Assembly: GCA_003854985.1 (NCBI GenBank)
Contig: RQOG01000035.1
Span: 1-64,000 of the forward strand
Reading direction: 5' to 3'
DNA from: Calditrichota bacterium
GTDB lineage: Bacteria > Calditrichota > Calditrichia > Calditrichales > Calditrichaceae
Length of the DNA: 64,000 nt
Numbering within the stretch: position 1 is the stretch's first letter; each line of letters opens with the position of its first letter. A program made the translations under genes and the position numbers. The notes beneath the pieces were generated by a model. It saw nothing but the letters and a program-made list of their open reading frames with translations. It did no database searches and was not told the DNA's origin. Shown here in pieces: positions 17,113 to 26,251 of this stretch.

Positions 17113-17131
17113 GGTAAAATCATTTAGTCAA

Positions 17132-17497
17132 TTATTCCGGCGAATTATCCTGATCAGCGCCCTGTTCCGGCTCCGGCATAGGCGCCATAGGCAGATTCGG
17201 CGTTTCAATCGCTTCCTGTTCCTGCATATGCTGCTGGATCAGACTTTGCTGGGCCTCATCAACTTCGGAACGGTACATGATACCGATAATCACGGCAAAA
17301 ACCATATACAAAGCGGCAATCCATGTGGTAGCTTTACTCAGGAAATCCGCCGCGCCCCGTCCGCCGAAAATAGACGAACCGCCCATACCGCCGCCGATCG
17401 ATCCCGCTAAACCTTTTCCTTTACCGGCCTGCAGCAGAATAACCACAACCATTGCAAAACTGATCAGCACAAAAAGAATAATTAATAATGTATACAT
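17132..17497 (-). CDS. secG: Preprotein translocase subunit SecG
   Basis: A 121-residue membrane protein of the SecYEG channel. Two hydrophobic segments are separated by the typical loop: LLIILFVLISFAMVVVILLQ, then GKGKGLAGSIGGGMGGSSIFGGRGAADFLSKAT, here seen in shorter stretches, then a second segment ending IGIMY. The polar tail is rich in Gln, Glu and Pro and is longer than average. It follows tpiA by 73 bp and precedes tRNA-Leu. Confidence 0.92.
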   Translation of the reverse strand: MYTLLIILFVLISFAMVVVILLQAGKGKGLAGSIGGGMGGSSIFGGRGAADFLSKATTWIAALYMVFAVIIGIMYRSEVDEAQQSLIQQHMQEQEAIETPNLPMAPMPEPEQGADQDNSPE

Positions 17498-17570
17498 ATG
17501 TCTTCGTAAACTCCGTTTAATTTTCAGGAACGGAGAATTTATATATATTTGATTCCCCGTTCAAGTTTTT

Positions 17571-18344
17571 TTATGCCTGCAGCAGTTTTTCAGCCGCGGC
17601 GATAATAGCCGTAAAGGAATCGGCATCCAGACAGGCGCCGCCAACCAGCGCGCCGTCGATGTCCTTCTGACCTAACAGCGATTCGGCATTATCCGGTTTT
17701 ACGCTTCCGCCGTATTGAATAACAATATTATCGGCAACGGCGTTTCCGAATTCTTTGCTAATTAATTGTCTGATCAGGGCATGCACTTCCTGGGCCTGAT
17801 CCGGCGTAGCCGTTTTGCCCGTTCCGATGGCCCAGACCGGTTCATAAGCAATGATGATATTTTTCATCGCATCGGCAGACATTCCGGCAAACGCGCCCTT
17901 AATCTGCCTTGTAACAACCTGGGCGGTGATATTCTTTTCGCGTTCTTCAAGGGTTTCGCCGACACAAACAATCGGTTTAAGTCCGGCTTCCAGCGCGGCG
18001 TTAATTCTTTTATTAACCGTCTCATCCGTCTCGCCGAAATACTGGTGGCGTTCCGAATGGCCGATAATCGCATAGACGGCGCCCGTGCTTTTAATCATGC
18101 CGGCGCTGATTTCGCCGGTAAATGCGCCCTGTTTTTCCCAGTACACATTCTGGGCGCCCAAGGCCACATTGCAATCCTTAACAACGCTGTGCACTTCGCT
18201 TAAAGCGGTAAACGGCGGGCAGATGATAATGCCGGCTTTTTTAATATGCGTATTTTTTATTTTAATCTGATTGGCTAACTGAAGCGCTTCCTGGTTTGTT
18301 TTATGAAGTTTCCAGTTACCTGCAATTACTATTTTACGATTCAT
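17571..18344 (-). CDS. tpiA: Triosephosphate isomerase
   Basis: A 257-residue TIM barrel converting dihydroxyacetone phosphate and glyceraldehyde 3-phosphate. Substrate-binding AGNWKLHK (Asn and Lys), electrophilic histidine in AIIGHSERH, and the catalytic glutamate in AYEPVWAIGTGKTA are all present, as are phosphate-binding GGSVKPDN and GALVGGA. The start ATG 18344 is preceded by GGAG. It sits 14 bp downstream of pgk and is almost certainly cotranscribed with it. Confidence 0.97.
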   Translation of the reverse strand: MNRKIVIAGNWKLHKTNQEALQLANQIKIKNTHIKKAGIIICPPFTALSEVHSVVKDCNVALGAQNVYWEKQGAFTGEISAGMIKSTGAVYAIIGHSERHQYFGETDETVNKRINAALEAGLKPIVCVGETLEEREKNITAQVVTRQIKGAFAGMSADAMKNIIIAYEPVWAIGTGKTATPDQAQEVHALIRQLISKEFGNAVADNIVIQYGGSVKPDNAESLLGQKDIDGALVGGACLDADSFTAIIAAAEKLLQA

Positions 18345-18358
18345 GAATTCTCCAATTT

Positions 18359-19555
18359 TTATACTTCGGTTAAGGCGTCAATGCCTGGCAGTATTTTACC
18401 TTCCAGGTATTCGAGCGATGCGCCGCCGCCGGTGGAAATATGGGTAAACTGCTCATCCATGCCGAATTTGCTGATGGCCGCCGCCGAATCGCCTCCGCCA
18501 ATAACGCTGATGGCGCCTTTTGCCGTGGCTCCGGCAATGGCTTCGGCTACTTTTTTAGTGCCTTCCATAAAATTTTCCATTTCAAAAACGCCGACCGGGC
18601 CGTTCCAGATGATGGTTTTCGCCCTGGATATTTCAGTGGCAAACTGCTTAATGGTTTCCGGACCGATATCCATGCCCATATAATCGGCAGGTATTTCGGA
18701 TACGGCTACATATTTTGATTTTGCATTATTATCAAACTCACTGGCCACTTTAACATCCACAGGCAGAATGAAATTGACATTTTTACTTTTAGCTTCTTTT
18801 AAAATTTCGCCGGCCAGATCAATTTTATCCTCTTCCAAAAGCGATTTACCGATTTCGTGTCCCTGGGCCTTATAAAACGTATAAGCCATTCCGCCGCCGA
18901 TTATCAGCGTATCTACTTTACTGAACAGATTTTTGATCACATCGATTTTACCGGAAATTTTAGCGCCGCCAAGCACCGCTAAAAAAGGACGTTTGGGATT
19001 TTCCACAGCCTGTCCCAGATACTTAAGCTCTTTGTCGATCAGGTAGCCGGCGGCACATTGTTTTACATATTTTGTTACGCCTTCGGTTGAGGCATGGGCG
19101 CGGTGGGCGGTGCCAAAAGCGTCATTGATATATAAATCCACTCCTTCGGTAAGCTTTTTAGCAAATTCCGGATCATTGTCCGTTTCTTCCTTATGAAAAC
19201 GCAGGTTTTCAAGAAGCAGTACTTCACCGGGTTTTAAGGCTTTTTTCAATTGAGAAACTTCTTCGCCAATGCAATCCGCGGCCATAATTACTTTTGTTTT
19301 CAATAATTGTTCAAGTCTTTTGGCAACCGGTTTCAGGCGCATTTCTTCCTTAACCTGACCTTTCGGACGTCCCAGGTGGCTGCACAGTACCGGCATGCCG
19401 CCATCCTTTAAAACTTTCTTAATCGTAGGCAGCGAAGCGACAATCCGGCGGTCATCGGTAATATTAAGTTTTTCATCCAGCGGAACATTAAAGTCACAGC
19501 GGATAAGCGCTTTTTTGCCTTTCAAATTCAGCTGATCAATGGTCAACTTTGCCAT
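18359..19555 (-). CDS. pgk: Phosphoglycerate kinase
   Basis: A 398-residue glycolytic kinase making ATP from 1,3-bisphosphoglycerate. It has [18 protein letters not shown], the ENLRFHKEE stretch, [12 protein letters not shown], and the C-terminal nucleotide site [11 protein letters not shown] and GGGDSAAA. Full length and all key residues are intact. It is the second gene of the gap-pgk-tpiA-secG block; a hairpin terminator lies between it and gap. Confidence 0.97.
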   Translation of the reverse strand: MAKLTIDQLNLKGKKALIRCDFNVPLDEKLNITDDRRIVASLPTIKKVLKDGGMPVLCSHLGRPKGQVKEEMRLKPVAKRLEQLLKTKVIMAADCIGEEVSQLKKALKPGEVLLLENLRFHKEETDNDPEFAKKLTEGVDLYINDAFGTAHRAHASTEGVTKYVKQCAAGYLIDKELKYLGQAVENPKRPFLAVLGGAKISGKIDVIKNLFSKVDTLIIGGGMAYTFYKAQGHEIGKSLLEEDKIDLAGEILKEAKSKNVNFILPVDVKVASEFDNNAKSKYVAVSEIPADYMGMDIGPETIKQFATEISRAKTIIWNGPVGVFEMENFMEGTKKVAEAIAGATAKGAISVIGGGDSAAAISKFGMDEQFTHISTGGGASLEYLEGKILPGIDALTEV

Positions 19556-19577
19556 ATCATCCTCTTTCTCTTTTTAT

Positions 19578-19603
19578 AAAAAAGGCTGCCCTTGGACAGC
19601 CTT
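19578..19603 (-). terminator. Hairpin terminator/attenuator between gap and pgk
   Basis: AAGGCTG (19582-19588) pairs with CAGCCTT (19597-19603) and the minus-strand RNA continues into six U (19578-19583). It is 10 bp after the gap stop and 23 bp before the pgk start region, so it should lower pgk-tpiA-secG expression relative to gap or act as a processing site. Confidence 0.75.
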
Positions 19604-19612
19604 ATTCATTTC

Positions 19613-20617
19613 TTATTTCATTTTCGCCATTTTCTTGACCAGGTCAACTACCCTGTTGGAGTAGCCCCATTCGTTGTCATACCAGGACAGGACTTTAACA
19701 AAATTACCGTCCATAACCGTGGTTGAAAGCGCGTCAAAAATACTTGATTTTGGATTTCCGACAACATCTACCGATACAATCGGATCTTCACAGTATTCCA
19801 GGATATCTTTCATCGGACCATCCGCCGCTTTCTTCATGGCCGCATTAATTTCTTCAACCGAAGTATTCTTTTTTACTTCGGCGACAAAATCAACAACCGA
19901 ACCGTCGGATGTCGGTACGCGGATGGACATACCATCAAGTTTTCCATTTAATTCGGGAATCACTTTACCTACAGCGCGTGCAGCGCCGGTAGTGGTCGGG
20001 ATCATGCTCACAGCAGCGGCGCGGGCGCGGCGCAGATCGCTGTGCGGTAAATCGAGAATTCTCTGATCGTTGGTATAAGCGTGAATCGTAGTCATCAGAC
20101 CCCGTTTAATGCCGAAATTATCGTTCAGCACTTTAACGACAGGAGCCAGACAGTTGGTAGTACAGGAAGCGTTGGAAACGATTTTATCGCTGGCTTTCAA
20201 AGCTTTGTCATTAACACCCAGAACGATGGTATTATCAATTTCATCCTTCGAAGGAACGGTAAGAACAACTTTTTTAGCGCCGGCATTAAGATGATTGGCA
20301 ATCTGCTCGCGTTTTCTGAATACGCCTGTCGATTCAACAACCACATCTACATTAAGTTCTTTCCAGGGCAAAGCCGCCGGGTCTTTTTCAGCTAATACTT
20401 TTACTTTTCTTTTTCCGGCGATTAAATAATCGCCTTCCGCCTTCACAGGAACCGGATAACGGCCATGTATGGAATCATATTTCAATAAATGCGCTAATAC
20501 AGATGAATTAGTGAGATCATTTATTGCCACAATTTCAAAGTCAGGGTCATTTTGACTTGCTTTAAATACCAATCTTCCGATTCTTCCGAAGCCGTTAATA
20601 GCTACGCGGATACTCAT
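19613..20617 (-). CDS. gap: Glyceraldehyde-3-phosphate dehydrogenase (phosphorylating)
   Basis: A 334-residue enzyme with the NAD-binding start [13 protein letters not shown], the catalytic [12 protein letters not shown] cysteine, [11 protein letters not shown], and the C-terminal [16 protein letters not shown]. The residue after the second strand reads INDLT, as in NAD-dependent forms. ATG 20617 is preceded by AAGGAG at a good distance. It leads the glycolytic block on the minus strand and diverges from the amidohydrolase gene. Confidence 0.97.
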   Translation of the reverse strand: MSIRVAINGFGRIGRLVFKASQNDPDFEIVAINDLTNSSVLAHLLKYDSIHGRYPVPVKAEGDYLIAGKRKVKVLAEKDPAALPWKELNVDVVVESTGVFRKREQIANHLNAGAKKVVLTVPSKDEIDNTIVLGVNDKALKASDKIVSNASCTTNCLAPVVKVLNDNFGIKRGLMTTIHAYTNDQRILDLPHSDLRRARAAAVSMIPTTTGAARAVGKVIPELNGKLDGMSIRVPTSDGSVVDFVAEVKKNTSVEEINAAMKKAADGPMKDILEYCEDPIVSVDVVGNPKSSIFDALSTTVMDGNFVKVLSWYDNEWGYSNRVVDLVKKMAKMK

Positions 20618-20652
20618 GTTATTTCTCCTTCATTTAGACATAAAACAAAACT

Positions 20653-20679
20653 ATTATAAACCAAAAGCAAAAGTGCAAA
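20653..20679 (-). promoter_or_regulatory. Candidate promoter of gap
   Basis: On the minus strand TTTGCA (20674-20679) and TATAAT (20653-20658) are separated by 15 bp, a short spacer, and lie about 36 bp before the gap ATG. The -10 box is a perfect consensus; the -35 assignment is weak. Confidence 0.35.
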
Positions 20680-20761
20680 GTAAATAATGATTGCCATTCT
20701 GTCAAGTAAAATTCACGCGTTTTCATGCAATTTATCATTTTTTCGAACATTTGATTTTCAC

Positions 20762-20790
20762 TTGATAACTTTTGGGATAAGCTTTATATT
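20762..20790 (+). promoter_or_regulatory. Candidate sigma70-type promoter of the purine cluster
   Basis: TTGATA (20762-20767) and TATATT (20785-20790) are separated by exactly 17 bp and lie about 40 bp before the amidohydrolase ATG at 20832. The spacing and hexamers are close to the sigma70 consensus. Confidence 0.45.
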
Positions 20791-20831
20791 TTCCTAACCT
20801 TACGCAGGATTTAACCAATGCAGATTCCGAA

Positions 20832-22139
20832 ATGAAAATTCTAATAAAGAACGGTTTGATTGTTACCATGAATTCCACTTTTGAAGTGTTGAATGGCGAT
20901 ATTCTGACCGACGGAAAAATGATCGCCAAAATCGGGCAGGATCTAACCGATCCGGCTGATGAAATATTTGACGCTAAAGACCTGATTATCATTCCCGGCC
21001 TTGTTCAGGCTCATGTCCATTTATGCCAGGCGCTCTTCAGGAACGCGGCGGATGATCTGAGTCTGCTGGATTGGCTGAAAAAAAAGGTCTGGCCGCTGGA
21101 AGGTAAGCACACGGCGCAATCTTTAAGAATCAGCGCCCGCATGGGATTAGCCGAAATGATCAAAGCCGGCACAACAACCATTCTGGATATGGGCACCGTT
21201 CATCATCAGGATGTGATTTTCGAAGAAATGGACCGTTCCGGGATACGAGGATACAGCGGTAAAGCCATGATGGATGACGGGGACATCCCTGATTCCCTGC
21301 GTGAAACCACAAAAGAAAGTCTTTATGAAAGTCAGAGGCTTTGCAGCGTCTGGCACGGTTATGATGACCAGCGTATTAATTATGCTTTTGCCCCGCGTTT
21401 TGCGCTCTCCTGTACGGAAAAGTTGCTCAGAGAAACCGCCGAGCTGGCCCGGGACAAAAATACACTCTATCACTCCCATGCTTCGGAAAATAAACGTGAA
21501 ACCGAACTGGTAAAACAGCGATTCGGCTGTGGAAATATCACTCTTTTTGAAAAGTTAAATGCAGTCGGTAAAAATTTATGTCTGGCTCATTGTATCTGGG
21601 TCTCCGACGATGAAATAAACCTGATGAAAGAATTCGAAGTAAATGTGCTTCATTGCCCGACTGCCAATCTTAAACTGGGTTCCGGTATCGCACCTGTTCC
21701 GGAGTATCTCGAACAAGGTATTCTGACGGCGTTGGGCTCAGACGGCGCGCCCTGTAATAATAACATGGATATTTTCCGCGAGATGCGGCTGGCGGCCCTG
21801 ATTCAAAAACCAAAATATGGTCCGGAATCCATGCCCTCAAGGGATGTCCTGGCAATGGCTACTATCAATGGCGCCAGGGTTTTAAATCTTGATCAGATGA
21901 CCGGCAGTATCGAATGCGGTAAATGCGCCGACCTGACATTTATTAAAAATGATCAAGTTCATTCCATTCCTTACGAAAATATCTACTCAAAATTAGTATA
22001 TTCCGCTGGTTCTACGGATGTGGAAGATGTTATGATCAACGGGAAATGGGTATATAAGGATCGTCATCTTCTTTATGAAAATGAAAGACTTTTAGCGGAA
22101 CAGGCTAAAAATGAGATAAAAAGATTCTATGAAAATTAA
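20832..22139 (+). CDS. MTA/SAH deaminase-type amidohydrolase
   Basis: A 435-residue amidohydrolase of the TrzN/MtaD group. Metal ligands are visible in order: HVHLCQ (HxH), HSHASE (third His), LAHCIWV (fourth His) and LGSDGAPCNNNMD (Asp). The N-terminal and C-terminal halves close the small beta-sandwich typical of the family. It probably deaminates 5'-methylthioadenosine, S-adenosylhomocysteine or 5'-deoxyadenosine to the inosine derivative; the exact substrate is not resolvable by eye. It heads a plus-strand cluster that also contains an adenosine deaminase and an NTP-cleaning enzyme. Confidence 0.87.
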   Translation: MKILIKNGLIVTMNSTFEVLNGDILTDGKMIAKIGQDLTDPADEIFDAKDLIIIPGLVQAHVHLCQALFRNAADDLSLLDWLKKKVWPLEGKHTAQSLRISARMGLAEMIKAGTTTILDMGTVHHQDVIFEEMDRSGIRGYSGKAMMDDGDIPDSLRETTKESLYESQRLCSVWHGYDDQRINYAFAPRFALSCTEKLLRETAELARDKNTLYHSHASENKRETELVKQRFGCGNITLFEKLNAVGKNLCLAHCIWVSDDEINLMKEFEVNVLHCPTANLKLGSGIAPVPEYLEQGILTALGSDGAPCNNNMDIFREMRLAALIQKPKYGPESMPSRDVLAMATINGARVLNLDQMTGSIECGKCADLTFIKNDQVHSIPYENIYSKLVYSAGSTDVEDVMINGKWVYKDRHLLYENERLLAEQAKNEIKRFYEN

Positions 22140-22155
22140 CCTGTAGGAGAATAAA

Positions 22156-23151
22156 ATGAAATTAGTCAGAGTATCGCTGGCAATTATGTTTTTCAGCCTA
22201 ATGATTACCGGTTGCTGGTTTTCCGGTGAAGAAGCAGTGGATGAAACACAGATGAGCGATGTTGAATTATTGAATTACGGCAATCAGCTTTACCAGATGG
22301 GCGAATATCAGGCGGCACTGGGAGCGTATCAATACATGATGGATAAATACCCTTATTCAGACCTGCACGTTGATGCTCAATTGCAGATAGCCGCTACCTA
22401 TTTAAAAATGGATGAGTTTGAAAAACAAATGTCCATACTGCTTCGCCTGATTAGAGAAAACAGAATCCCAAATAAGATTCCGGAAATTTACTGCCAGCTT
22501 GGAAGATGGTACGAACGCGCGGCAGAATTCAATCCCGGTGTTTTCTCTACCGATACGACAGATTACAAAAATGCCCTTTCGTTTTATAACAAAGCCTTAA
22601 ATTATGAAGACAGTGATGATGAAATCGGAAAAGCTCAGGCTCTATACAGAAGAGGACTCGTTGAGGCTAAAATCGGTGAAATAGACAAAGCGATTGAAGA
22701 CTATCGTTCTGTTACGGTTGGATTTCCCGAGACGGATTACAGTTTATTAGCCCAGATTAAAATGCAGGATCCTCACAATTACCGTGAATTGGCGCTTGAT
22801 GACAAATCCATTCTCTCTTATAAGGAAAGACTTGGCCTGATTACTTCGGAAGAGGAGGAAGAAGAGGAAGAAGAAATTGTGACGCAAAAGCCGGAAGACG
22901 AAATGGAAGCCGTGATTGAGAGAGCCGAGCAGGAAGAACAACTTTTAGAAGAAGAAAGCCAGTCTGTTGAACAGCCAGTGCCACCCGTAGAGGAAGAGGA
23001 AATCCAGGAAGCGCCGCCAATACAGGAAGAAGAAATCCAGGAAGCACCACCGATAGAAGAAATTCAGGAGGCGCCGCCCGTGGAGGAAGAGTCTGAAACG
23101 CCACCGGAAGATTCCCTGATTCAAACACCGGCGGATACTTCCGGTAATTAA
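22156..23151 (+). CDS. TPR lipoprotein with acidic Pro/Glu repeat tail
   Basis: A 331-residue lipoprotein: signal MKLVRVSLAIMFFSLMITGC, lipobox ITGC with Cys20. Residues 35-200 form TPR units (LNYGNQLYQMGEYQAALGAY, AQLQIAATYLKMDEFEKQ, ALYRRGLVEAKIGEIDKAIE) as in BamD/YbgF-like outer-membrane lipoproteins. The last 100 residues are almost only Glu, Pro, Gln, Ile and Ala, with an EEIQEAPP unit repeated three times, presumably an extended disordered spacer. It starts 16 bp after the amidohydrolase stop, in the same operon. The purine link may be chance. A periplasmic scaffold role is inferred. Confidence 0.78.
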   Translation: MKLVRVSLAIMFFSLMITGCWFSGEEAVDETQMSDVELLNYGNQLYQMGEYQAALGAYQYMMDKYPYSDLHVDAQLQIAATYLKMDEFEKQMSILLRLIRENRIPNKIPEIYCQLGRWYERAAEFNPGVFSTDTTDYKNALSFYNKALNYEDSDDEIGKAQALYRRGLVEAKIGEIDKAIEDYRSVTVGFPETDYSLLAQIKMQDPHNYRELALDDKSILSYKERLGLITSEEEEEEEEEIVTQKPEDEMEAVIERAEQEEQLLEEESQSVEQPVPPVEEEEIQEAPPIQEEEIQEAPPIEEIQEAPPVEEESETPPEDSLIQTPADTSGN

Positions 23152-23154
23152 TTT

Positions 23155-23727
23155 ATGCTCGTAGGAATCGGAACCGAGAATAAAATAAAGACAACAGCCT
23201 GTATTAACGCCATTAAACAGGTATGGAAACAAAACGACCGATTAGAAACAGATATCGGATTTTCCACGATTTCACCGAAGATATCTGTGCCCGAAATGCC
23301 TTTGACTTTGGAGGAAATCCGGGAAGGCGCCTGCCAGAGAGCACTATACACTTACGATAACCTGGAAAACTGTACTATCGGAATGGGAATGGAAGGCGGC
23401 GTTTTCCTATTCGAGCACTCCGGGAAAAGCGACGCTTACCTGCAAAACTGGGTTTACGCCTATGACGGCCGGTACGGATACTTTGGCAGTTCGCCGGCAT
23501 TAACTTTACCGGTATTTTTAAAGCATGCCTTATATGATGAAAAAAGAGAATTATCCGAAGTGATCGATGAATTTAGCGGAAAATCTGATGTCCGTTCCAA
23601 TGAAGGCGCCTTTGGCATTTTAACAAAAAACCTTATAACAAGATATGATTCCTTTGTTTCGGCAGTTATTTGCGCTATGACGCCACTGGTATCCAAAGCT
23701 ATTTACAGCAAAGGCAGGCTGAGATGA
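23155..23727 (+). CDS. Inosine/xanthosine triphosphatase, YjjX family
   Basis: A 190-residue house-cleaning NTPase that should remove non-canonical purine nucleotides (ITP/XTP). It opens with MLVGIGTENKIKTTACINA, shows the SVPEMPLTLEEIREGACQRA-type helix (read here as VPEMPLTLEEIREGA), GMGMEGGVF and the active region SGKSDVRSNEGAFGILT. Length fits the family. It starts 3 bp after the lipoprotein stop and overlaps the following deaminase by ATGA. It fits a cluster that generates inosine derivatives by deamination. Confidence 0.85.
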   Translation: MLVGIGTENKIKTTACINAIKQVWKQNDRLETDIGFSTISPKISVPEMPLTLEEIREGACQRALYTYDNLENCTIGMGMEGGVFLFEHSGKSDAYLQNWVYAYDGRYGYFGSSPALTLPVFLKHALYDEKRELSEVIDEFSGKSDVRSNEGAFGILTKNLITRYDSFVSAVICAMTPLVSKAIYSKGRLR

Positions 23728-24752
23728 ATATTGAACAAAGTATAATTAAGCAAATGCCAAAAACCGATCTGCATTGCCATCTGGATGGCAGTGTTCGCAT
23801 CGAAACTATTCTTGATCTTGCTAAAAAGCAGAACGTGGAATTGCCGGCATCAAATTATAACAGTCTTAAAAAAATTCTGGTCCCCGGTTTAAAATGTAAA
23901 AGTCTTGTTGAATATCTTATTCCTTTTGACATTACGCTCTCGGTTCTTCAGGAAGCGGATGCCTTATACCGTGCCGCCTATGAATTAGCGGAAGACGCTG
24001 CTATGGAAAATATCTGGTACCTGGAAGTCCGTTATTCACCGGTATTACATACCAAAAAAGACTTAAAGCTGACCGAAGTTGTAGACGCGGTTGTCGCCGG
24101 ACTAAAGGAAGCGGAAAAGAAATTTCATATAAAAACAGGTGTTATCATTTGCGGGATGAGGAATATCAATCCGGAAACTTCCGTGATGCTGGCGGAACTG
24201 GCCATGGCATATAAAAACCGGGGCGTTGTCGCTTTCGATCTGGCCGGAGCGGAAGAAAATTATCCGGCCAAACATCACAGAGAAGCGTTTTATATTATTC
24301 TGAATCACAACATCAACTGTACAGCCCATGCCGGAGAAGCATTCGGCCCCGAAAGTATTCACCAGGCAATTCATTATTGCGGCGCCCATAGAATTGGTCA
24401 TGGCACCAGGTTAAAAGAAGATATCGATCTTCTTAATTATGTCAACGACCATCGTATTCCGCTGGAAGTCTGTCTGACAAGTAATATCCAGACCAAAGCG
24501 GCTACATCGTACGCCAGCCATCCTCTTAAATTTTATTATGATTACGGTCTCCGGGTAACAATTAACACCGATAACCGCACTATTTCCAATACGACGATCA
24601 CAAAGGAACTGCATCTGGCCGCCAGGTATGCGGAATGGTCTTTAAGAGATTTGAAAAATGTGATTGTCGCCGGGTTTAAAAGCGCCTTTTTACCCATGCG
24701 GGAAAAAGCGATTCTTTTGAATATGGTAAATGCCGAACTGGAAAAGTTCTAA
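23724..24752 (+). CDS. add: Adenosine deaminase
   Basis: A 342-residue zinc amidohydrolase from ATG 23724, which overlaps the NTPase stop as ATGA; a frame extension upstream is not needed. Motifs: KTDLHCHLDGSVR (metal HxH), HAGEAFGPESI (third His and catalytic Glu), HRIGHGTRL and the Asp pair region TINTDNRTISNTTITKE. It should convert adenosine to inosine in the cytoplasm. The last motif reads TDN rather than TDDP, as in the group of bacterial Add-like enzymes that includes adenine and other deaminases, so adenosine is likely but not certain. Last gene of the plus-strand cluster. Confidence 0.87.
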   Translation: MNIEQSIIKQMPKTDLHCHLDGSVRIETILDLAKKQNVELPASNYNSLKKILVPGLKCKSLVEYLIPFDITLSVLQEADALYRAAYELAEDAAMENIWYLEVRYSPVLHTKKDLKLTEVVDAVVAGLKEAEKKFHIKTGVIICGMRNINPETSVMLAELAMAYKNRGVVAFDLAGAEENYPAKHHREAFYIILNHNINCTAHAGEAFGPESIHQAIHYCGAHRIGHGTRLKEDIDLLNYVNDHRIPLEVCLTSNIQTKAATSYASHPLKFYYDYGLRVTINTDNRTISNTTITKELHLAARYAEWSLRDLKNVIVAGFKSAFLPMREKAILLNMVNAELEKF

Positions 24753-24834
24753 GCTTAATCTGCCCAAAAACCGAATTATATCGGGTAAATCGTACAATAC
24801 AAAAAAAACGGACGAAATGTTGCTTTGCTTTTAT

Positions 24835-26001
24835 CTATTGAACAGTTTTCTGTTTTTCATACGCATACAACGCTCCTAATACCGAATTAAAAAACAATCT
24901 GCCTTTTGTCAGATAATCTTTCTGATCGTCACAAAAAATACCATCCGGATTGATATAGACGACTGCCGTAAAAAGGAATTCTATATTATTGACTTTATCC
25001 GCGTAATAGGCATTTTCCACCATGAATTTCATACCTGCGCCTCCGGCGCCTGCTCTGTTAAGACTTCCCGGCAGGCCAAATCCGGTATCCGCTTCAAGAT
25101 GGTTTTCAGGATAATCTTCATTTTTGTTTAAATGTTTCTCTGCCGAAAGACAGCTTTTTAAAAAATCATAATCATCTTTCGCTAAATCGAATCGCTTATT
25201 TTCGTCAATGGATTCGGGGAAATACAGGCACTTTAACGCCTGTTGCAACTCCGTAACGGGTGAAAAATTTTTATAGGTAAATTCCAGCGGCTCTTCAATC
25301 AAAAAATCATCCTTATAATAACCTTCCCCCAAAAGTGTTTTTCCAAAGGGTGTCGTAAAAATATCCGGATTTATCTGCAACGGCTTTGAGTATAGTAATG
25401 AAGATTCTAAATAAAAATAAACGGGATTTGACGCACGGTTTAGCTCCGGCGAAATGTCTGCCGCCAGGCGATGAATAATCCGCGTCCGGTTGAATCCTTT
25501 GCTCCATAATTTTTCATTTAAATACTGCTGACCCAAAAAATCATACAGCCTGTCATAAGCTCTGTAATCGCCCAGGATAAGCATCTCTTCGATATAACTG
25601 CCGGGAGATTTTACCTGTGCAGTGTTCTCATCAGGACCATATATTTGGAGTGAGTCTCCAATATCCATAAGGGTATTCCGATCCAGATTTTCAATATTTA
25701 ATTCGTTAAGCCTTTCCAACGCCAGGGCCGCGACAAACATCCGCACCGCCCCCGCGGGATAGAAATATGTATTCGGATCAACTCTGAAGCCGTAGGTAGA
25801 AAATACAGGCCGGTTGTTTTTATCTTTGTCAATATGCGTATAAAGAAGCTGGACTTCATAATCGTTTAGTAAGCGGTTAAGGGAATCTTTTTCGGAAGCG
25901 TATTTATTAAAAATCTCATAAAAAAACTGGTTATTCTGGTGCTCATAATTATAACAGGAAAACAGCAGTAATAATAAAATACAACAGGCAATCTTTTTCA
26001 T
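24835..26001 (-). CDS. Lipoprotein of the serine hydrolase (class A beta-lactamase-like) fold, catalytic residues lost
   Basis: A protein of about 388 residues. I start at ATG 26001, which follows GAGGAA; ATG 26013 is possible. Signal MKKIACCILLLLLFSC with lipobox LFSC. The fold follows an FCB family of serine hydrolases, where the nucleophile motif usually reads YFYPASTVK (from memory of the family). Here it reads YFYPAGAVR: Ser is Gly and Lys is Arg. The later KTG-type segment is RAG in LNRAGAGGAGMKF. Both changes remove the catalytic machinery, so the protein is probably a binding or structural pseudoenzyme in the cell envelope. It overlaps nothing but starts 2 bp from the PGPGW gene stop, in one operon with bshC. 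Confidence 0.72.
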   Translation of the reverse strand: MKKIACCILLLLLFSCYNYEHQNNQFFYEIFNKYASEKDSLNRLLNDYEVQLLYTHIDKDKNNRPVFSTYGFRVDPNTYFYPAGAVRMFVAALALERLNELNIENLDRNTLMDIGDSLQIYGPDENTAQVKSPGSYIEEMLILGDYRAYDRLYDFLGQQYLNEKLWSKGFNRTRIIHRLAADISPELNRASNPVYFYLESSLLYSKPLQINPDIFTTPFGKTLLGEGYYKDDFLIEEPLEFTYKNFSPVTELQQALKCLYFPESIDENKRFDLAKDDYDFLKSCLSAEKHLNKNEDYPENHLEADTGFGLPGSLNRAGAGGAGMKFMVENAYYADKVNNIEFLFTAVVYINPDGIFCDDQKDYLTKGRLFFNSVLGALYAYEKQKTVQ

Positions 26002-26002
26002 T

Positions 26003-26251
26003 CTATTCCTCATTATATATTTTCCATAACCGGAACCGATGACGGATTTTTTCCATCCAGCCTTTTTTAAATAAAGCCAGAATAATTATTAAAATCAATA
26101 TTCCGGGTATAATCGGAATAATTAAACCGAACAATGCGACAATCAGCAGTCCTGCCGCCCAGAACCATCGGCTCTTTCGGAAACGTTTTATTTCAGCCAG
26201 AAGAGTTCCGGCGTCTTCGTTCCTGTGGCTTGAATACCGTTTGTCTTTCAT
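26003..26251 (-). CDS. Small two-helix membrane protein, PGPGW-like
   Basis: An 82-residue protein. Two adjacent hydrophobic segments (WFWAAGLLIVALFGLIIP and GILILIIILALF) are joined by a tight IPGI turn, the layout of PGPGW/DUF454-type small membrane proteins. Basic residues flank both ends. It begins directly after the bshC stop (26252) and ends beside the serine-hydrolase-like lipoprotein, so it is in that operon. Function unknown. Confidence 0.72.
   Translation of the reverse strand: MKDKRYSSHRNEDAGTLLAEIKRFRKSRWFWAAGLLIVALFGLIIPIIPGILILIIILALFKKGWMEKIRHRFRLWKIYNEE

Noticed and set aside
17027-17410. Frames spanning tRNA-Leu (LEAGLEPARVL type)
   Set aside because: The well-known false protein produced by translating a tRNA gene; the cloverleaf explains the sequence.
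23670-23723. Extended N-terminus for the adenosine deaminase
   Set aside because: It would overlap the NTPase gene for 57 bp; the ATGA junction at 23724 with family-like start is simpler.
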